Shown here: positions 51,928-63,393 of the stretch, one piece after another
How the letters are laid out: each line of letters starts with the position of its first letter
Position numbering within the stretch: position 1 is the first letter of the stretch
NCBI GenBank assembly: GCA_002245135.1
Contig: NGBS01000006.1
Coordinates: 55,638-119,637, forward strand
DNA length: 64,000 nt
Source of the DNA: Proteromonas lacertae
Lineage: Eukaryota > Sar > Bigyra > Opalinata > Proteromonadidae
Direction: 5' to 3'
The notes under the pieces: model-generated
What the model was told of the DNA's origin: nothing
Databases searched by the model: none
What the model saw: only the letters and a program-made list of their open reading frames with translations
Position numbers and translations under genes: made by a program

Positions 51928-54900
51928 TCTAAAAATCCTAAAAAACAAAACTGAGTTTTTCGTTATTATAGTCGTTTCATTCAAAGAAAGAATTTCATTA
52001 AAAACAACTAAAACTCAAAAATGAACATTTCACTCTTATCTGCAACTGAAATATGATATTCTGAAATATTTTATCCATCTTCTTTCTTTAATCAACAACA
52101 ATCTCTCTTCTTTCTCTTATGGAAATAAATAACAACAAAAAACAAAACAATATCTATATCAATATATCAATAATAAGGATTTTAATTATCATTCATATCT
52201 CAGTCAGTTGTTGTAAACAACAATCTTCTCTTTCACTTAGAACTCTACTGTAGATCTCATTCATTTCATTACTGTAAGCCTATACGATATATATACATTA
52301 CAATATATACTTGTAGTCCTTTAGATTTTACTAAGAATTTCAATGATAAACTCAATAATTTCTCACTCTTTTCTATCTCTTTTAATCTCAAATATTTTAT
52401 TCCATTGTTCCAACTAATACTCGTATAAAAATCATAATCACTATTATCAAAATCATCATCTTTTATATTTTCACATATTTGATTGATTTCTTCAAGCCAT
52501 TTGTATAATTCTTCTTTGTTTTCACTTTGTAATAATAATTTTCTTAAGATTCTACTTAAACACTTTATATCTATTGGATTCTGTTGATATAAATATTGTA
52601 AACATAACGATAAGCATTTCTATATAATAATAATAATAATAATAATAATATGTATAATAATATATATTTATATACTTTATATATTATTGGTTTGGAATTG
52701 GTATTTTTAGCTATTTCAGAGATATATTCTAATATTTCTGGGTTTATTATTATTGTACTTGATTCAATATATTCATTGAATAACTCTTCAATATTATCAT
52801 TATTATGTAAATATAAATTACATTCCATTTCGATTGTATTTAATATTAACATATTCTCATTTATTGTGCAAATATTCTCTTTTCTACCAAATACTATCAA
52901 ATTATCATTTTTATTATTCTCAAAGTGTTTCTTTAATTTCAAACATAATCTTTTACATATTTCAATTTCTCTTAATACTTCTTTATATTCTTCTTCTTCT
53001 TCTTCTTTCTTTTCTTCGTTCTTATTTATTGTCTCAAATAATAGGCTTGAGGATAATAATAAGGAAGATTTCTTTAAGGATAATAGTATATTTGAAGGAG
53101 GTAAATAACAACTATATTCATAACATAATTTCAAGTATTTATGACTCATTTTATAATTCTCTTTTTCTTTCAATAATAACCCTTTATTCCATAATATTCC
53201 AACTATCCAATTAATCTCTTCCATATTTCCAAATATTGATTTTATCTCATTCTCTATTTTTTCATTATATTCTTCTTCTTCTTCTTTCTTTATTTTTATA
53301 TTATCTAATTTCATTAATCCATTTGAAAAGTATTGTAATATCTTATTATCATCATTTATATGGTTATTATTATATAATTCTATTAAACATCGAAGTATTG
53401 GACCAATCTTTATATTATTATGTAAATATAACAGTCTTTCTAAGGATTCTATGGAGATTGATATATTATTATTTTTAATGGCTTCTTCACAACATAAATA
53501 TAAATATTTTACATCATAATCTTTTGCATTCATTAAATTGTTCAAACATTCTTTCATTTCATTTATATTTATTCTATCAATATTATTGTTTATATATATA
53601 TGATATAATAAGAAATGAGACTATTTATATTATATAATAATCATTATACTTTGATTGTATTGTCTATCTTTATACATTCTTTGGCTTTATTAATGGCTTC
53701 ATTCACATTATGTGTTTCATTGTAACAATCAGATAACATTCTTAATATGGAGGGAATATAACTGTTATTATTATTATTCAATAAATGCAATAACTCATTA
53801 CACCACTATTATATATTTATATATTTATTTATATATATATACATTTATTGATTCATTATATTGTTTATTTTCATAATACAATATACAAGTGTTGTATAAT
53901 AGATTATATATTGAAGATAATTGACATTCTGATAATGAATTAATATCTATTTAATAATAATCAATAAACAATATATAGATATAAAAATACTTGATTTAAA
54001 TTCATTCAATATTTCCATTACATCTAATGGAATTGGATTTTTAGATAAAAGTATTTCCAATATTTCTAAATTAATATCAACACAATGATCAATAAAATGT
54101 TCTTTTAATTCATTATACCAATATAATTCATTATTGTCTTTAGATATTATATTATTATTTAATATCATATGACAAGCATCTAAACATAATGAATATTCTT
54201 TACTATTATGATTCAATAACATTTCCATTAATTTCACTATTTCATCGGTTTTGTAAAAATAATATAAATTAAAGAAAATATAAATAAAAATATATAAAAA
54301 TGATATAGTTTTAGTAAAACATATATATTTTATCATCAAATATATACCAATTCCATATTTTTCATATTCACACAAATATAAACAGTTTAATGCTTTCTTA
54401 TCTTTGTTCATTATATAACAATCACTTAATAGCAATAATACTTTCATATTCTTATTATCATCACAATTATTACTTATCATTGAATAAAATATCTCACCTA
54501 TTTCTATCACATCATTATATAGATTCATTTTGTGATATTCTTTTAAGATTCCAAATCTATATATAATAAACAATATTAATAAATACATTAAATTGTATAT
54601 TTCTTCATTCTTATTATCATTTAAATAGGAAATTATTGTATTTATCAGTTTTATATTGTTTATCAGTTTGTCTTTATTATTCTTTTCTTCTCGTGATATA
54701 TAGTCGATATAACTGACTAACATCTCATATATTGATTCTAAACATATTTCCATATCTTCATTCTTTTCAGTTATTATACTCTCAATTCCACCATTTTCTT
54801 CTAATATCTCCAATACTCGCTCATAGCATGATATTCCTCGTATATTGACATTGTTTATTCTCAATATTGATATACCACTTCGACAGTAAGCTTTAATCAC

Positions 54901-55296
54901 TTCATTTCTTAAACTCTTCATTGAATTGAATTTTGTGCTTGTATTCAACATTTCACAGGATAGTATTCGACATTCAATCAGAAAGTTCATTCGATTCAGT
55001 GTATTACACTTTTGCATTTCACTTCGAACTAAATTGTAAAGCTCTATTGATATTGTATGTAAAATCTCAGCATTTGATAGAGACAGAGTCTCATTCTTCT
55101 CGATTGCTCTTATTTCGTTTGATAATACTGAAGAAGATTTAAACAACAAATAAAGTACTTTTGATTTTCTCCATATCGATGGTTTGTAACTTGATTAAGT
55201 CACTGATAGATCTTAATTGATAAAACAGTTGTTCCATAAGTATAAAACTAGAATAAAGAAAAAAGGATCGTTTCTGGCAAACAGAATCCAAGCCTA
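51755..55296 (-). repeat. Right arm of 3.5-kb near-identical inverted duplication
   Basis: Reverse complement of 38827-42370. Its outer border is the CCTAAATA at 55293-55300 and its inner border is in the coding region of the short paralogue. It reaches within about 60 bases of the Maverick left end. Confidence 0.95.
52193..55237 (-). CDS. ZIP4: SPO22/ZIP4/TEX11-like meiosis protein, right copy
   Basis: Second copy of the left-arm gene in mirror orientation, with the same first exon, introns and stop (ATG 55237, TGA 52193). The two predicted proteins differ at one residue that I can see (Arg to Leu after HKMN, near 54520). Both copies look intact. An A/T-repeat intron near 53800-53845 is two bases different in length. 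A recent duplication or continuing gene conversion explains this level of identity better than old duplication. Confidence 0.7.
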
Positions 55297-55373
55297 AATA
55301 CCTTAAAAACGTGAATATATTCATCATCAATACATAACATAATAATATATATTAAGGGCTACAGACCCAAAAT

Positions 55374-55409
55374 GGCTTGACGCTAGACCACGAGGCTTGA
55401 CGCTGGACC
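55374..55409. repeat. Tandem 20-bp repeat at the Maverick left end
   Basis: GGCTTGACGCTAGACC (55374-55389) and GGCTTGACGCTGGACC (55394-55409) are direct repeats with a 20-base period and one mismatch; a partial third unit (GAGGCT) follows. They lie in the outermost 60 bases of the element and are probably part of its terminal inverted repeat. Confidence 0.8.
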
Positions 55410-55479
55410 CGAGGCTAAAATTCGTATATTCGTTTCATTTTTCTTATTTTTCATTTTATTCAATAACCGTTCATTTGTA

Positions 55480-55563
55480 CAACGGTTTTAACGGTCGTTA
55501 TGAATCCGTTACATGTCAGTTACATAACTGACGTGTAACTGACGGTGTAACTGCCGTCCGTTG
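55480..55563. promoter_or_regulatory. Cluster of eight Myb-type YAACKG motifs
   Basis: TAACTG, TAACGG or CAACGG occur on one strand or the other at 55480, 55489, 55506, 55517, 55525, 55536, 55548 and 55558, eight times in 84 bases. Positions 55515-55532 form the palindrome GTCAGTTA-CA-TAACTGAC. The matches are direct readings; binding by a Myb factor is inference from the known consensus. Confidence 0.6.
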
Positions 55564-55701
55564 TAAACATTTGTTCAATTATGTTATAGAGACTGATATA
55601 AACCTTAGGAAGGCCATATACACCACCTAAGACTCGTTTTCACTTTCCCTTGTTTTCACTTTCCCTTTTCTTTTACTCATTTAGTTTTTGAAATGCGGAT
55701 T

Positions 55702-55825
55702 TCATAATCGATTTTCCTTTCCCTTTCTTTTTTTCACTTATTTACCTAGAGAAAAGTGATCGACTTCACTTTCCCTAAGTAAGGAAGTGAAAAAAAGAAA
55801 GGGTAAGAAGAATCGGTTATGGATT
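55702..55825. repeat. Large inverted repeat (hairpin) in the Maverick terminal region
   Basis: CCCTTTCTTTTTTTCACTT (55722-55740) pairs perfectly with 55786-55804, and the complementarity continues imperfectly outward to about 55702 and 55825 (CATAATCGATT against AATCGGTTATG). The 45-base loop itself holds a smaller stem (TTCACTT at about 55775 with AAGTGAA at 55786). Confidence 0.8.
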
Positions 55826-55942
55826 TTTTATGTTATTTTAAATAAACCCTTAAAAACACACAGTCTTCTTTTTATTTTAATTAATCTCTGTATTAGTATT
55901 TAAAATATATAATTATTTAATCATAATTAGATAAATTCATAT

Positions 55943-56377
55943 TTACTTACTTCTTTTTTTGATATCTGCATCCATTTTCACTCTAGCTGCTAAAGCATCA
56001 CATAATAAAGATAGTAATCCATTAACTGCGTAATCTAATTTGTTATCAATAAATAATTGATTATTCTCAATTAATTCTTTCTTAAATCTATTACCATCTT
56101 TTCTAATATTATCTAAATATGTGATAATTTCCAATCTTTTTTTCGTTGCATACTGATTACTATAATAATGCTTAACTTTGTCTAGTATAGCTTTTAACTT
56201 TGCTAGATTAGCTATACTCTCTTCTAAATAATATAAGAAATGAATTTCTGTATATCCATTTAATGCTAATTCTCTAATGCTATTAAAAACTTTGATCCAA
56301 AATGGTATTTCTTCTTGAACCATTGTTATATCTCTCTGATAAACAAAATGACGCATATTAATATAGTAAATAATCAA
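55943..56377 (-). CDS. Small helical Maverick protein, unknown
   Basis: ORF of 144 residues. The start could be 56377, 56356 or the ATG at 56323 (ACAATGG context); I keep the longest. It is predicted all-helical with a hydrophobic, charged periodic pattern and no Cys cluster, signal or membrane helix. It is divergent from the polymerase gene across a 175-base region with two palindromes. I do not recognise a family. Confidence 0.55.
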   Translation of the reverse strand: MIIYYINMRHFVYQRDITMVQEEIPFWIKVFNSIRELALNGYTEIHFLYYLEESIANLAKLKAILDKVKHYYSNQYATKKRLEIITYLDNIRKDGNRFKKELIENNQLFIDNKLDYAVNGLLSLLCDALAARVKMDADIKKRSK

Positions 56378-56408
56378 AAAAACAATAAATTAAAAGTAAA
56401 GTTAATTA

Positions 56409-56429
56409 TTTCTTTGATAATCAAAGAAA
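56409..56429. promoter_or_regulatory. Palindrome 1 in the divergent Maverick promoter
   Basis: Perfect inverted repeat with 10-base arms (TTTCTTTGAT) around a single central A. Confidence 0.7.
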
Positions 56430-56453
56430 AAATTTTAACTATATTATTACAAC

Positions 56454-56470
56454 TCCTTGATTATCAAGGA
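56454..56470. promoter_or_regulatory. Palindrome 2 in the divergent Maverick promoter
   Basis: Perfect inverted repeat with 8-base arms, TCCTTGAT-T-ATCAAGGA. The core CTTGAT/ATCAAG closely matches the CTTTGAT/ATCAAAG core of the palindrome 25 bases upstream. Confidence 0.7.
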
Positions 56471-56534
56471 ATTTCAATTAGCAAATCATATTAATACATT
56501 TGGAGTTATTTTATTGGGTATATTTATATCTTTC

Positions 56535-56548
56535 TCGTTTTTATAGGT
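56535..56548 (+). promoter_or_regulatory. Shared Maverick upstream motif (polymerase copy)
   Basis: TCGTTTTTATAGGT lies 4 bases before the polymerase ATG. The same 14-mer with one change (A for T at position 7) precedes the gene at 63394. A promoter or leader role is inferred. Confidence 0.5.
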
Positions 56549-56552
56549 TCTA

Positions 56553-59500
56553 ATGTATCCCAGCTATCCTCCTTGGTTTAATCCGTGGTATTACCAGTCT
56601 CCAAGTACTTCTATGCCTATTCAAGGCAATAGTCAAGCAAATCAGATTCCAATGTTGCCACAAAGTTATTTTAATCCCTGGATGAACCCTTATTTTACTC
56701 CAGCTATCCCACCACCACCACCATCCTATTACTATCCTCCACCATATTATGTAGGATCATTAAATCAACATCCACAACAACCTCAGCAGCAGCAGCAACA
56801 ACAACAACAACAATCAAACACTACTAGAAGTACTAATGGAACTAGTTTCATAACACCAAGAAGAAGAACAACATCTTCAATTGTAATTGATCAACCACCT
56901 CCTCCACCTCCAAAAATACAGCGATTAGCAGAAATCCCAGATGATTTATTGCCAGATACACCTCCTCCTGAAGATCCACCAACACTTTCACCAATTAATG
57001 ATGGACCAATTCCTGAAATACATCCTCAATCAACTACAGATGTTGAAAGAAGAAGGCAGCTACAGGAAGAAATGATTGCTCTGGATGTTGTTGATAATCA
57101 TCCAGAGCAGTTGAAAACAATGTCACATCCTGAAAGAGTAAGTTTGTTACAACTTGTAGAGAGAAGCAGTAGAGACTACGAACGTACCTACGAGAAGATT
57201 ATAAATGAAGAAGATGGAAAGAAACCTGAGGATTTGTTTACCCAAATCTGCAATGCATCAAGTGATTTTATGGTTACCATACGTAACTACATAAATGAGA
57301 AGAAATTTTCTTATATAAAAGTGTATTTCAGATTCAGAGTAGGTTATATAGGATCCGATGAACCAGCCAATGCACAAGTAAGTTGTTACAAAACATTCGA
57401 AACAGCGCCAGAAATTATAACTTCTCAAGAGTTAGGTACAATTGGTTCAAAGTTAAACAATGCCATGATTCGAGATTTAGGTTCAATTTTCAACACTGAA
57501 AGATCTGAACTAAAGTTCAGATATATTAAGAAGGTAGAGATGATACTGATGAAAAGTTCAATGGCTGCTGGATCCTCTACAGAAGATGACAACATAAAGT
57601 TACCAGCAAGTCTCAACAATAGAAAGTGCGTTATTAATTTAGTAAGATATAGTGAAGAATGTAAGAATATGTGCTTTTTATTTAGTGTGGCAGCTGGTTT
57701 ACACTATATAGAGTTCAAAGACCACCGTAACAGAGCAATGAAATATAAACAGTATGTAGACTTAATGGATGTAAGTAGTTTAAGGTTTCCAGTAGATGCA
57801 ATTAATGATAGTGACAGAATTGATGAGTTTGAACAGCTGAATCATATTACTATCAATATATTTACAATAGACCAGAATGAACCAATACCTTTATACGTTA
57901 CCAACATAGATAAAAGAAAACACTGGCCTCATGTGAACCTATTGATATATAAAGATCATTATATGGTAATAACAAAGTTAGAAGCCTTCCTATCACCTTC
58001 TGGTAAAAGGTGTCATAATTATTATACCAGATGCCAGTATTGTTTCTGTACTTTATCAACAGCTGATATGATAATTCAACATCAGAAAGAGAACTGTCAA
58101 TTACAAAAAGGAATCATTCGTCAATTTCCACCTCCAGATACCTTCATCAAGTTTCATAATTTCAAATACCAACAAATGATTCCTGTAGTATTATACTGGG
58201 ATACAGAAGTTATACAAGTACCAATAGATCCTTCTGAAGTAATACCTGGAGCCAAAGGAGCGTTTAAAAAACATATTCTCAGCAGTTGGTGCATTCACTT
58301 AAGTTCCAGGTACCCTGAAATCATCAGCGAAGAAACATTCTTCGGAAAACTGGAATTGCAGCAAGATCCACAAGATTTGGAGATGCAACTAGTAAAGAAG
58401 TTTGTTGAGATTCAAGATTATGTATTGAAGAAGTATGAAGATTATAAAAGTGGTGAATTGAAACCATTAGATGAAAGCACTTATATTCCAGCTCATAAAA
58501 ATATCGATAAATGTATGTGGTGCAATACACCCTTCAATGAAAACGACAGAAATAGAAGGCGAACAAGACACCATGACCATTTTACTGGTAAGTATATTGC
58601 AACCTTATGTTCAAACTGTAATTGGCATTGTAGTTTACAACATATGCCTATACCATGTTTGGCACACAACAGTAAAAACTATGACAATAACTTTATAATA
58701 CGCGGATTATCAAAGTTGGATAAAGAAATGGAAGCAAAATGGTACAATGATAATAATATTCCTATTCCAAATGATGATGATGATGATGATGAAGATAATG
58801 AAATTATACAATTACCAATACCTGAACCTGAACCTGAACCAATTGCTGATAGATTAGCTGAATACAATAGAGGTATTGAAGAAGAAAAGAAACAAGAACA
58901 AGAAGCAAAAACAGTTGATAATGATGAAGAAGATGCAGAAACAGAAGAAGATACTGATTCTGATTTGCCATTACCAGAAATACCACCAAATGCAATTGAA
59001 ATAGTTGATGAGAATGATCCAGCAAATGAAGAAGCATTTAATGAGTTGTATTACATGTTACATAGTAGAGATCATTACATATCACCAAGAACAGCAGAAG
59101 ATATTGGATTAGAAGAAGAGATGGGAAATATTATTGTTTCACAACCTAATTCAACAACAACTGAACAACAACAACAACAACAACCAACACCAAGAAAGAA
59201 GAAATATCATTCAAAACTATCTGTATTGTTAAAAACTGATAATAAGTTTTTACTTATCAAGTTCATGAAGTTACACTTTATAGATAGTTGTCAATTTATG
59301 CCAGCATCATTAGATTCATTAGTAAAGTCATTGAAAGTCGAAGCTGATGCACATGCTAATCATAAAGTACTCTTTAAACCAGTTTATCAATATGTAACAC
59401 AAACAAAAGAGATAAATGATTGTTTAAAAGAGAGAAACTGGACAGTGGATGATTTTATAGCTAAGTGGGGTTTACAGAAAGGTCATTTCCCCTACGAATA

Positions 59501-61440
59501 CGTAGATAGTATTCAAAAGTTATACCTTACTGATAAATTACCTAGAAAAGAAGATTTTAAGTCTCAATTAAAACAGAATGAAGGTATATCTGATTATGAT
59601 TATGAATCATCTCAAGCTCTCTGGACTCTATTGAAATGTAAAAACTTGATGGATTACAATATGTTCTATTTAGCAATTGATGTTCTTACATTATCTAGTG
59701 TATTTGATCACTTTAGGAATGTTGTATTTAGAACGTTTACATTAGATCCATGCTGGCATGTATCATGTCCTGGATTAGCCTGGAGTATATTCCTTAAAAA
59801 ATCCAAAGTGGATATAGAACTAATATCAGATCAAGACAAGTATGACTTTATGAGAAAAGGTCTTATTGGTGGAATTTCAATGATTGGATCTACGAGAAAA
59901 GCAGAAGCTAAAAATCATTACATGGATCCTCCATACTTTTCAGATCATACTTCTCATCCACCAAAACAAGAAACATATATTATGTATGTAGATTATAATT
60001 CTCTATATCCTTCTACAATGGCATCAATGAAATTACCCTATAAAGACTTTCAATGGGAACCAAATCCTCAATTAATTTATGATAATGTTATAACAAAATT
60101 AAAACCTTATGAGGATTTAAAAAGATCATTTATGGTAGAAGATCAGAAGCTGTGGAAGGATCCAGAGAGCAGAGGTTATATATTAGAAGTTGATATAGAA
60201 CCTCCAGATAATACAAATGGCAAGTTCTCAGAGTATCCTTTGTTTCCTGAACGAAAGATAATATTATATGAAGATTTGTCACCAACACAGAAGCAATGGG
60301 CCAGAGAATTAGGATTAGTAGCTGTCAACAAAAAGTCTGGCAAAGAAGTATTGAAGAATAATACAGCAAGAATAATATGTGATTTATCCAACAAGTATCA
60401 TTATGTTGTTCATTATCAATATCTAAACTATGCTGTGAAGTTAGGATATAAAGTAACCAAAGTATGGAGAGTAATTAGTTTTTGTGAAACAGATTATGCG
60501 TATGAATTTGTTATGCAATGCCATCTATTAAGAAAAGATGCAAAGAAGTTCCATCGAGATGCAGAAGCTGATACGTTTAAACTAATCCTGAATAGTGCAT
60601 ATGGTAAGACATGTGAGAATACTGAGAATAGATGTAGAAGTAGACTAGTTAATAATGAGGACCAATTCCTCAAATGTGTTAGCAATCCATACTTTACTGG
60701 TTTTGTTTCAATTGATGGTTGTGACTTGAGAGTGTGTAAGTTTAAAAAATACAAGTGTGCAATAGATAAGCCAAGCTATATTGGAATGTCCATTCTTTGC
60801 CAATCAAAGTATCTTATGGCAAAGTTTTGGTATGGACAATTATATCAAAAGTATAAACAAGGATTGCGTTTATTAATGACAGATACAGACTCTTTTATCT
60901 TTATGGTATGGACAGATGATATATACAAAGATATTGCTAATGATTTAAGTCTACAAGGTTGCATGGATACTGGTAATATTAATTGTGATTATCTTAAAGA
61001 GAGAGGTATTCGTTATCAGAACTATCAAAGAACAGGTGAACTGAATTTACTTAAAATGGAAGAGAACAAAAGTGATCAATTATATACAATAACAAAATTC
61101 TGTGGATTGAAAGCAAAGATGTATGCTTATGAGAAGCAAAGAGTGGATGGATTTACGCATTTAAAGGTGTCTGATAGCAGAGCAAAAGGCGTAACTAAAG
61201 GTTTCAGAATAAAGACTTGTGACTATGATTACTACAAGAATATCTTAGAAAGTAAAGAACTAAGTAAAGTTTATGTTAATCAATATAGTTTCAGAAGTGC
61301 AAAACAAGTAGTATACACAGTTAAACAACCAAAGTTAGCTTTTACAATCTTTGATATAAAGAGATTTTACTTGAATGTTTTAACTTCAATTCCTTATACT
61401 ATAAGTCGCCCACCACCACCAATGTTTACAGATATTGTCG

Positions 61441-61476
<36 letters not shown>

Positions 61477-61508
61477 TTATTAATATTGATGAAAATAGCA
61501 TTAATTAG
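56553..61508 (+). CDS. polB: Protein-primed DNA polymerase B of Maverick
   Basis: Intact single-exon ORF of 1651 residues. A Pro/Gln-rich N-terminus (about 160 residues) leads to the Maverick-specific region with ECKNMCFLFSVAAGLHY and the CQYCF...HQKENC zinc element (about 58030-58095). The 3'-5' exonuclease shows VLYWDTEV (Exo I, 58190), a CMWC...HDHFTGKY...CSNCNW zinc element, and HNSKNYDNNFI (Exo II, about 58660). A 170-residue acidic, Pro-rich and poly-Q insertion (58740-59190) is unusual. The polymerase core has MYVDYNSLYPS (motif A, about 59980), LILNSAYGKT (motif B, about 60580), LLMTDTDSF (motif C, about 60870) and GLKAKMY (KxY, about 61100). All catalytic Asp residues are present. 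It should replicate the element from a terminal protein. Confidence 0.95.
58740..59190 (+). other. Acidic low-complexity insertion in polymerase B
   Basis: Between Exo II and the following conserved KLHFIDSCQFM block lies about 150 residues of Asp/Glu/Pro-rich sequence with poly-D, PEPEPEP and poly-Q tracts. Related polymerases usually have a short link here. The composition matches that of host loops in this window. Confidence 0.6.
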
Positions 61509-61567
61509 AATAAAATGGATATATTCAATATATTTGTGTATGCTTTTACTTTTGTGTTTTTCTTCTT

Positions 61568-62859
61568 ATGCTTACTAATTCTTATTATAATCAGCCTTAC
61601 ACTAAGTCAAATACAAATGCAACTCAAGAACTACCACCAGGATATAAGTTTGTTGATCAAACAAACCAATCAAACCTTACGAGCAATTTTAACAATGCAC
61701 CACCGCCATTACAGAATTTTACAAGAGCGGATCCGTATGATGATGATGAAATGTCAAGACAAATCGAGCAGTATAGAGAATATTTAGATAGACTTTATGA
61801 ACAGTATTATTATTTAAGTGAAAAACAGTTTATTAAATTAACTCAAGAAGCTATTGGAAAGAATGAAGTTCCACCTCCTTATGATGTTGTTAGAGAGTAT
61901 CTTAGACGTAAACCAGGTCGTCAAGTAGTTGATTTCAAGTACAATAAAGATTTACCTTTTGCAACTGTTAAGAAACCAGGCTATTTTCAATTAGATATTG
62001 TCTTTTTCTTACCTCAATTATATCATTTATATATAATAGAAATAAACTCTAGAAAAGTATGGGTGATACCAATGTCAAGCAATAATGCTGTAGATATAAT
62101 GAGAGCTTTTAATGCATGGTATTTTAAAACAAATGAAGATGGTTCTGAAATAGTATCAAAAAGACGTGTTGTAAGTATTTTAGCTGATTTAGAAAGTGGT
62201 TTTAGTGTAGTTAAAGAGTTCTGTGATAAGGAAGGAATAACATTCTATCAAAAGCACCTAATGAACATAGAATAGAAGCTATATTAGATAAATCGGTAAG
62301 TGTAATAAAGAAACTATTATATAAACACTTGATAGACTTAGGAATAGAAGCACCAGAGTTTCAAGCTAATATTGATCGACGGGACAGAAGAGAAATCATC
62401 GATCAAAAGTGGTTAGCACGTTTCAATGATATTGTACAACAAGCTGTGAATGACTATAACAACAAACCATTATCAAGTTTGAGAGATTTTACACCTAATG
62501 AAGTATACAATAGTCCTAAACTACAAAACAGAATGTTAATGGAATCAATCAAATACAATTTTAATAATGAACAAAGATTAAAAGTTCATTTTCAAGTAGG
62601 AGATTTAGTTCGATTTAAAGAGAGAAGAAGACCTATGGATAAAAACACTTATTGGTCAGATAAGATATATCGTATTATAAAGAAGAACAGATACTCTTAT
62701 ATGTTAGGAGATACAAATGGAAATTGGGATGAAGATGTGTCTCGATATAGGTTTAAGCACTATGAACTTCAATTAGTAGCTAGAAGGGATCCTGAAACAA
62801 ATTTCAGACATATTTTGGAAAGACCTCGAATCAGAAAAGGTGATAATACAATTGTGTAA
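61568..62859 (+). CDS. Retroviral-type integrase of Maverick (one frameshift)
   Basis: Two frames, 61568-62275 and 62329-62859, encode consecutive parts of one integrase; a -1 change at the AAAA of about 62252 joins them in sense. The DDE core shows YFQLDIVFF (first Asp), ILADLESGF (second Asp) and EHRIEAILDKS (candidate Glu). The C-terminus has FQVGDLVRFKERRRP...TYWSDKIYRI, the beta-barrel seen in Maverick and Ty3/gypsy integrases. The family inserts the element into host DNA. The start may instead be ATG 61515 spliced into this frame (possible GTGTATG...AATCAG intron), which would remove the first few residues. The lesion may be an assembly error, slippage or decay. Confidence 0.85.
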
Positions 62860-62863
62860 TTAA

Positions 62864-63299
62864 TTAATTAATTTTAAGCTGTTCTAACAACCAAGCAACA
62901 TCATAGCTATTAACTTGTTTTCTGGGTGGAGCAACAATTGTCTTTGCATTAATTACTTTTTGATTCTTCTCTGTTTTTGTTTGACCTCTTGCAAGATACA
63001 ACACATTGTGTAATAAAACTCCTTATCAATTGTAGATACAATAATTGGTTTGTATCTTGATGGAATGAAGATCTCGTAAAATCCATGGTTGGGAATAGGT
63101 GAAATTGTAGGACAACCAACGCTATATCTATCTTCTACAGCCTGGCCATAATTTATTACCAAAGGTGCTTTGATATTTGATGATGAGAACCATATTATAT
63201 CTTTAGCTTCTTTTGGAATATATATCTTCCATCTACACTCGTCATATACTTCTCGAATCCAAAAATAGTTTGGTCACCATGGCTAAAACAATACTTCAT
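62864..63299 (-). CDS. Maverick gene of unknown function (two frameshifts)
   Basis: Three reading frames contribute consecutive segments that make one continuous, protein-like sequence: MKYCFSHGDQTIF from ATG 63299, then WIREVYDECRWKIYIPKE...IPSRYKPIIVSTIDK, then LLHNVLYLARGQTKTEKN through AWLLEQLKIN and TAA 62864. The changes are near 63263 (a run of five A on the + strand) and near 63028. Length would be about 145 residues. I do not recognise the family. It ends 4 bases from the convergent integrase stop. Confidence 0.5.
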
Positions 63300-63368
63300 G
63301 AATTCTTAAAAAATGTAACGAAAATGCCAAAGATCGCGAAACGAATAAATTCGTATTTCTTTTATTTT

Positions 63369-63382
63369 TCGTTTATATAGGT
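63369..63382 (+). promoter_or_regulatory. Shared Maverick upstream motif (second copy)
   Basis: TCGTTTATATAGGT, 11 bases before ATG 63394, is the near-identical partner of 56535-56548. Confidence 0.5.
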
Positions 63383-63393
63383 ATCAAATAACA

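Noticed and set aside
38827-55296. Fold-back assembly chimera as the explanation of the inverted arms
   Set aside because: Not excluded, but a simple fold-back would mirror the whole region; here the spacer genes differ in length and content, so I treat the duplication as probably real pending long reads.
61515-61787. 90-aa ORF with a hydrophobic start before the integrase
   Set aside because: Overlaps the integrase frame; the first codons may instead be a short exon spliced to the integrase, and the remainder has no protein-like pattern.
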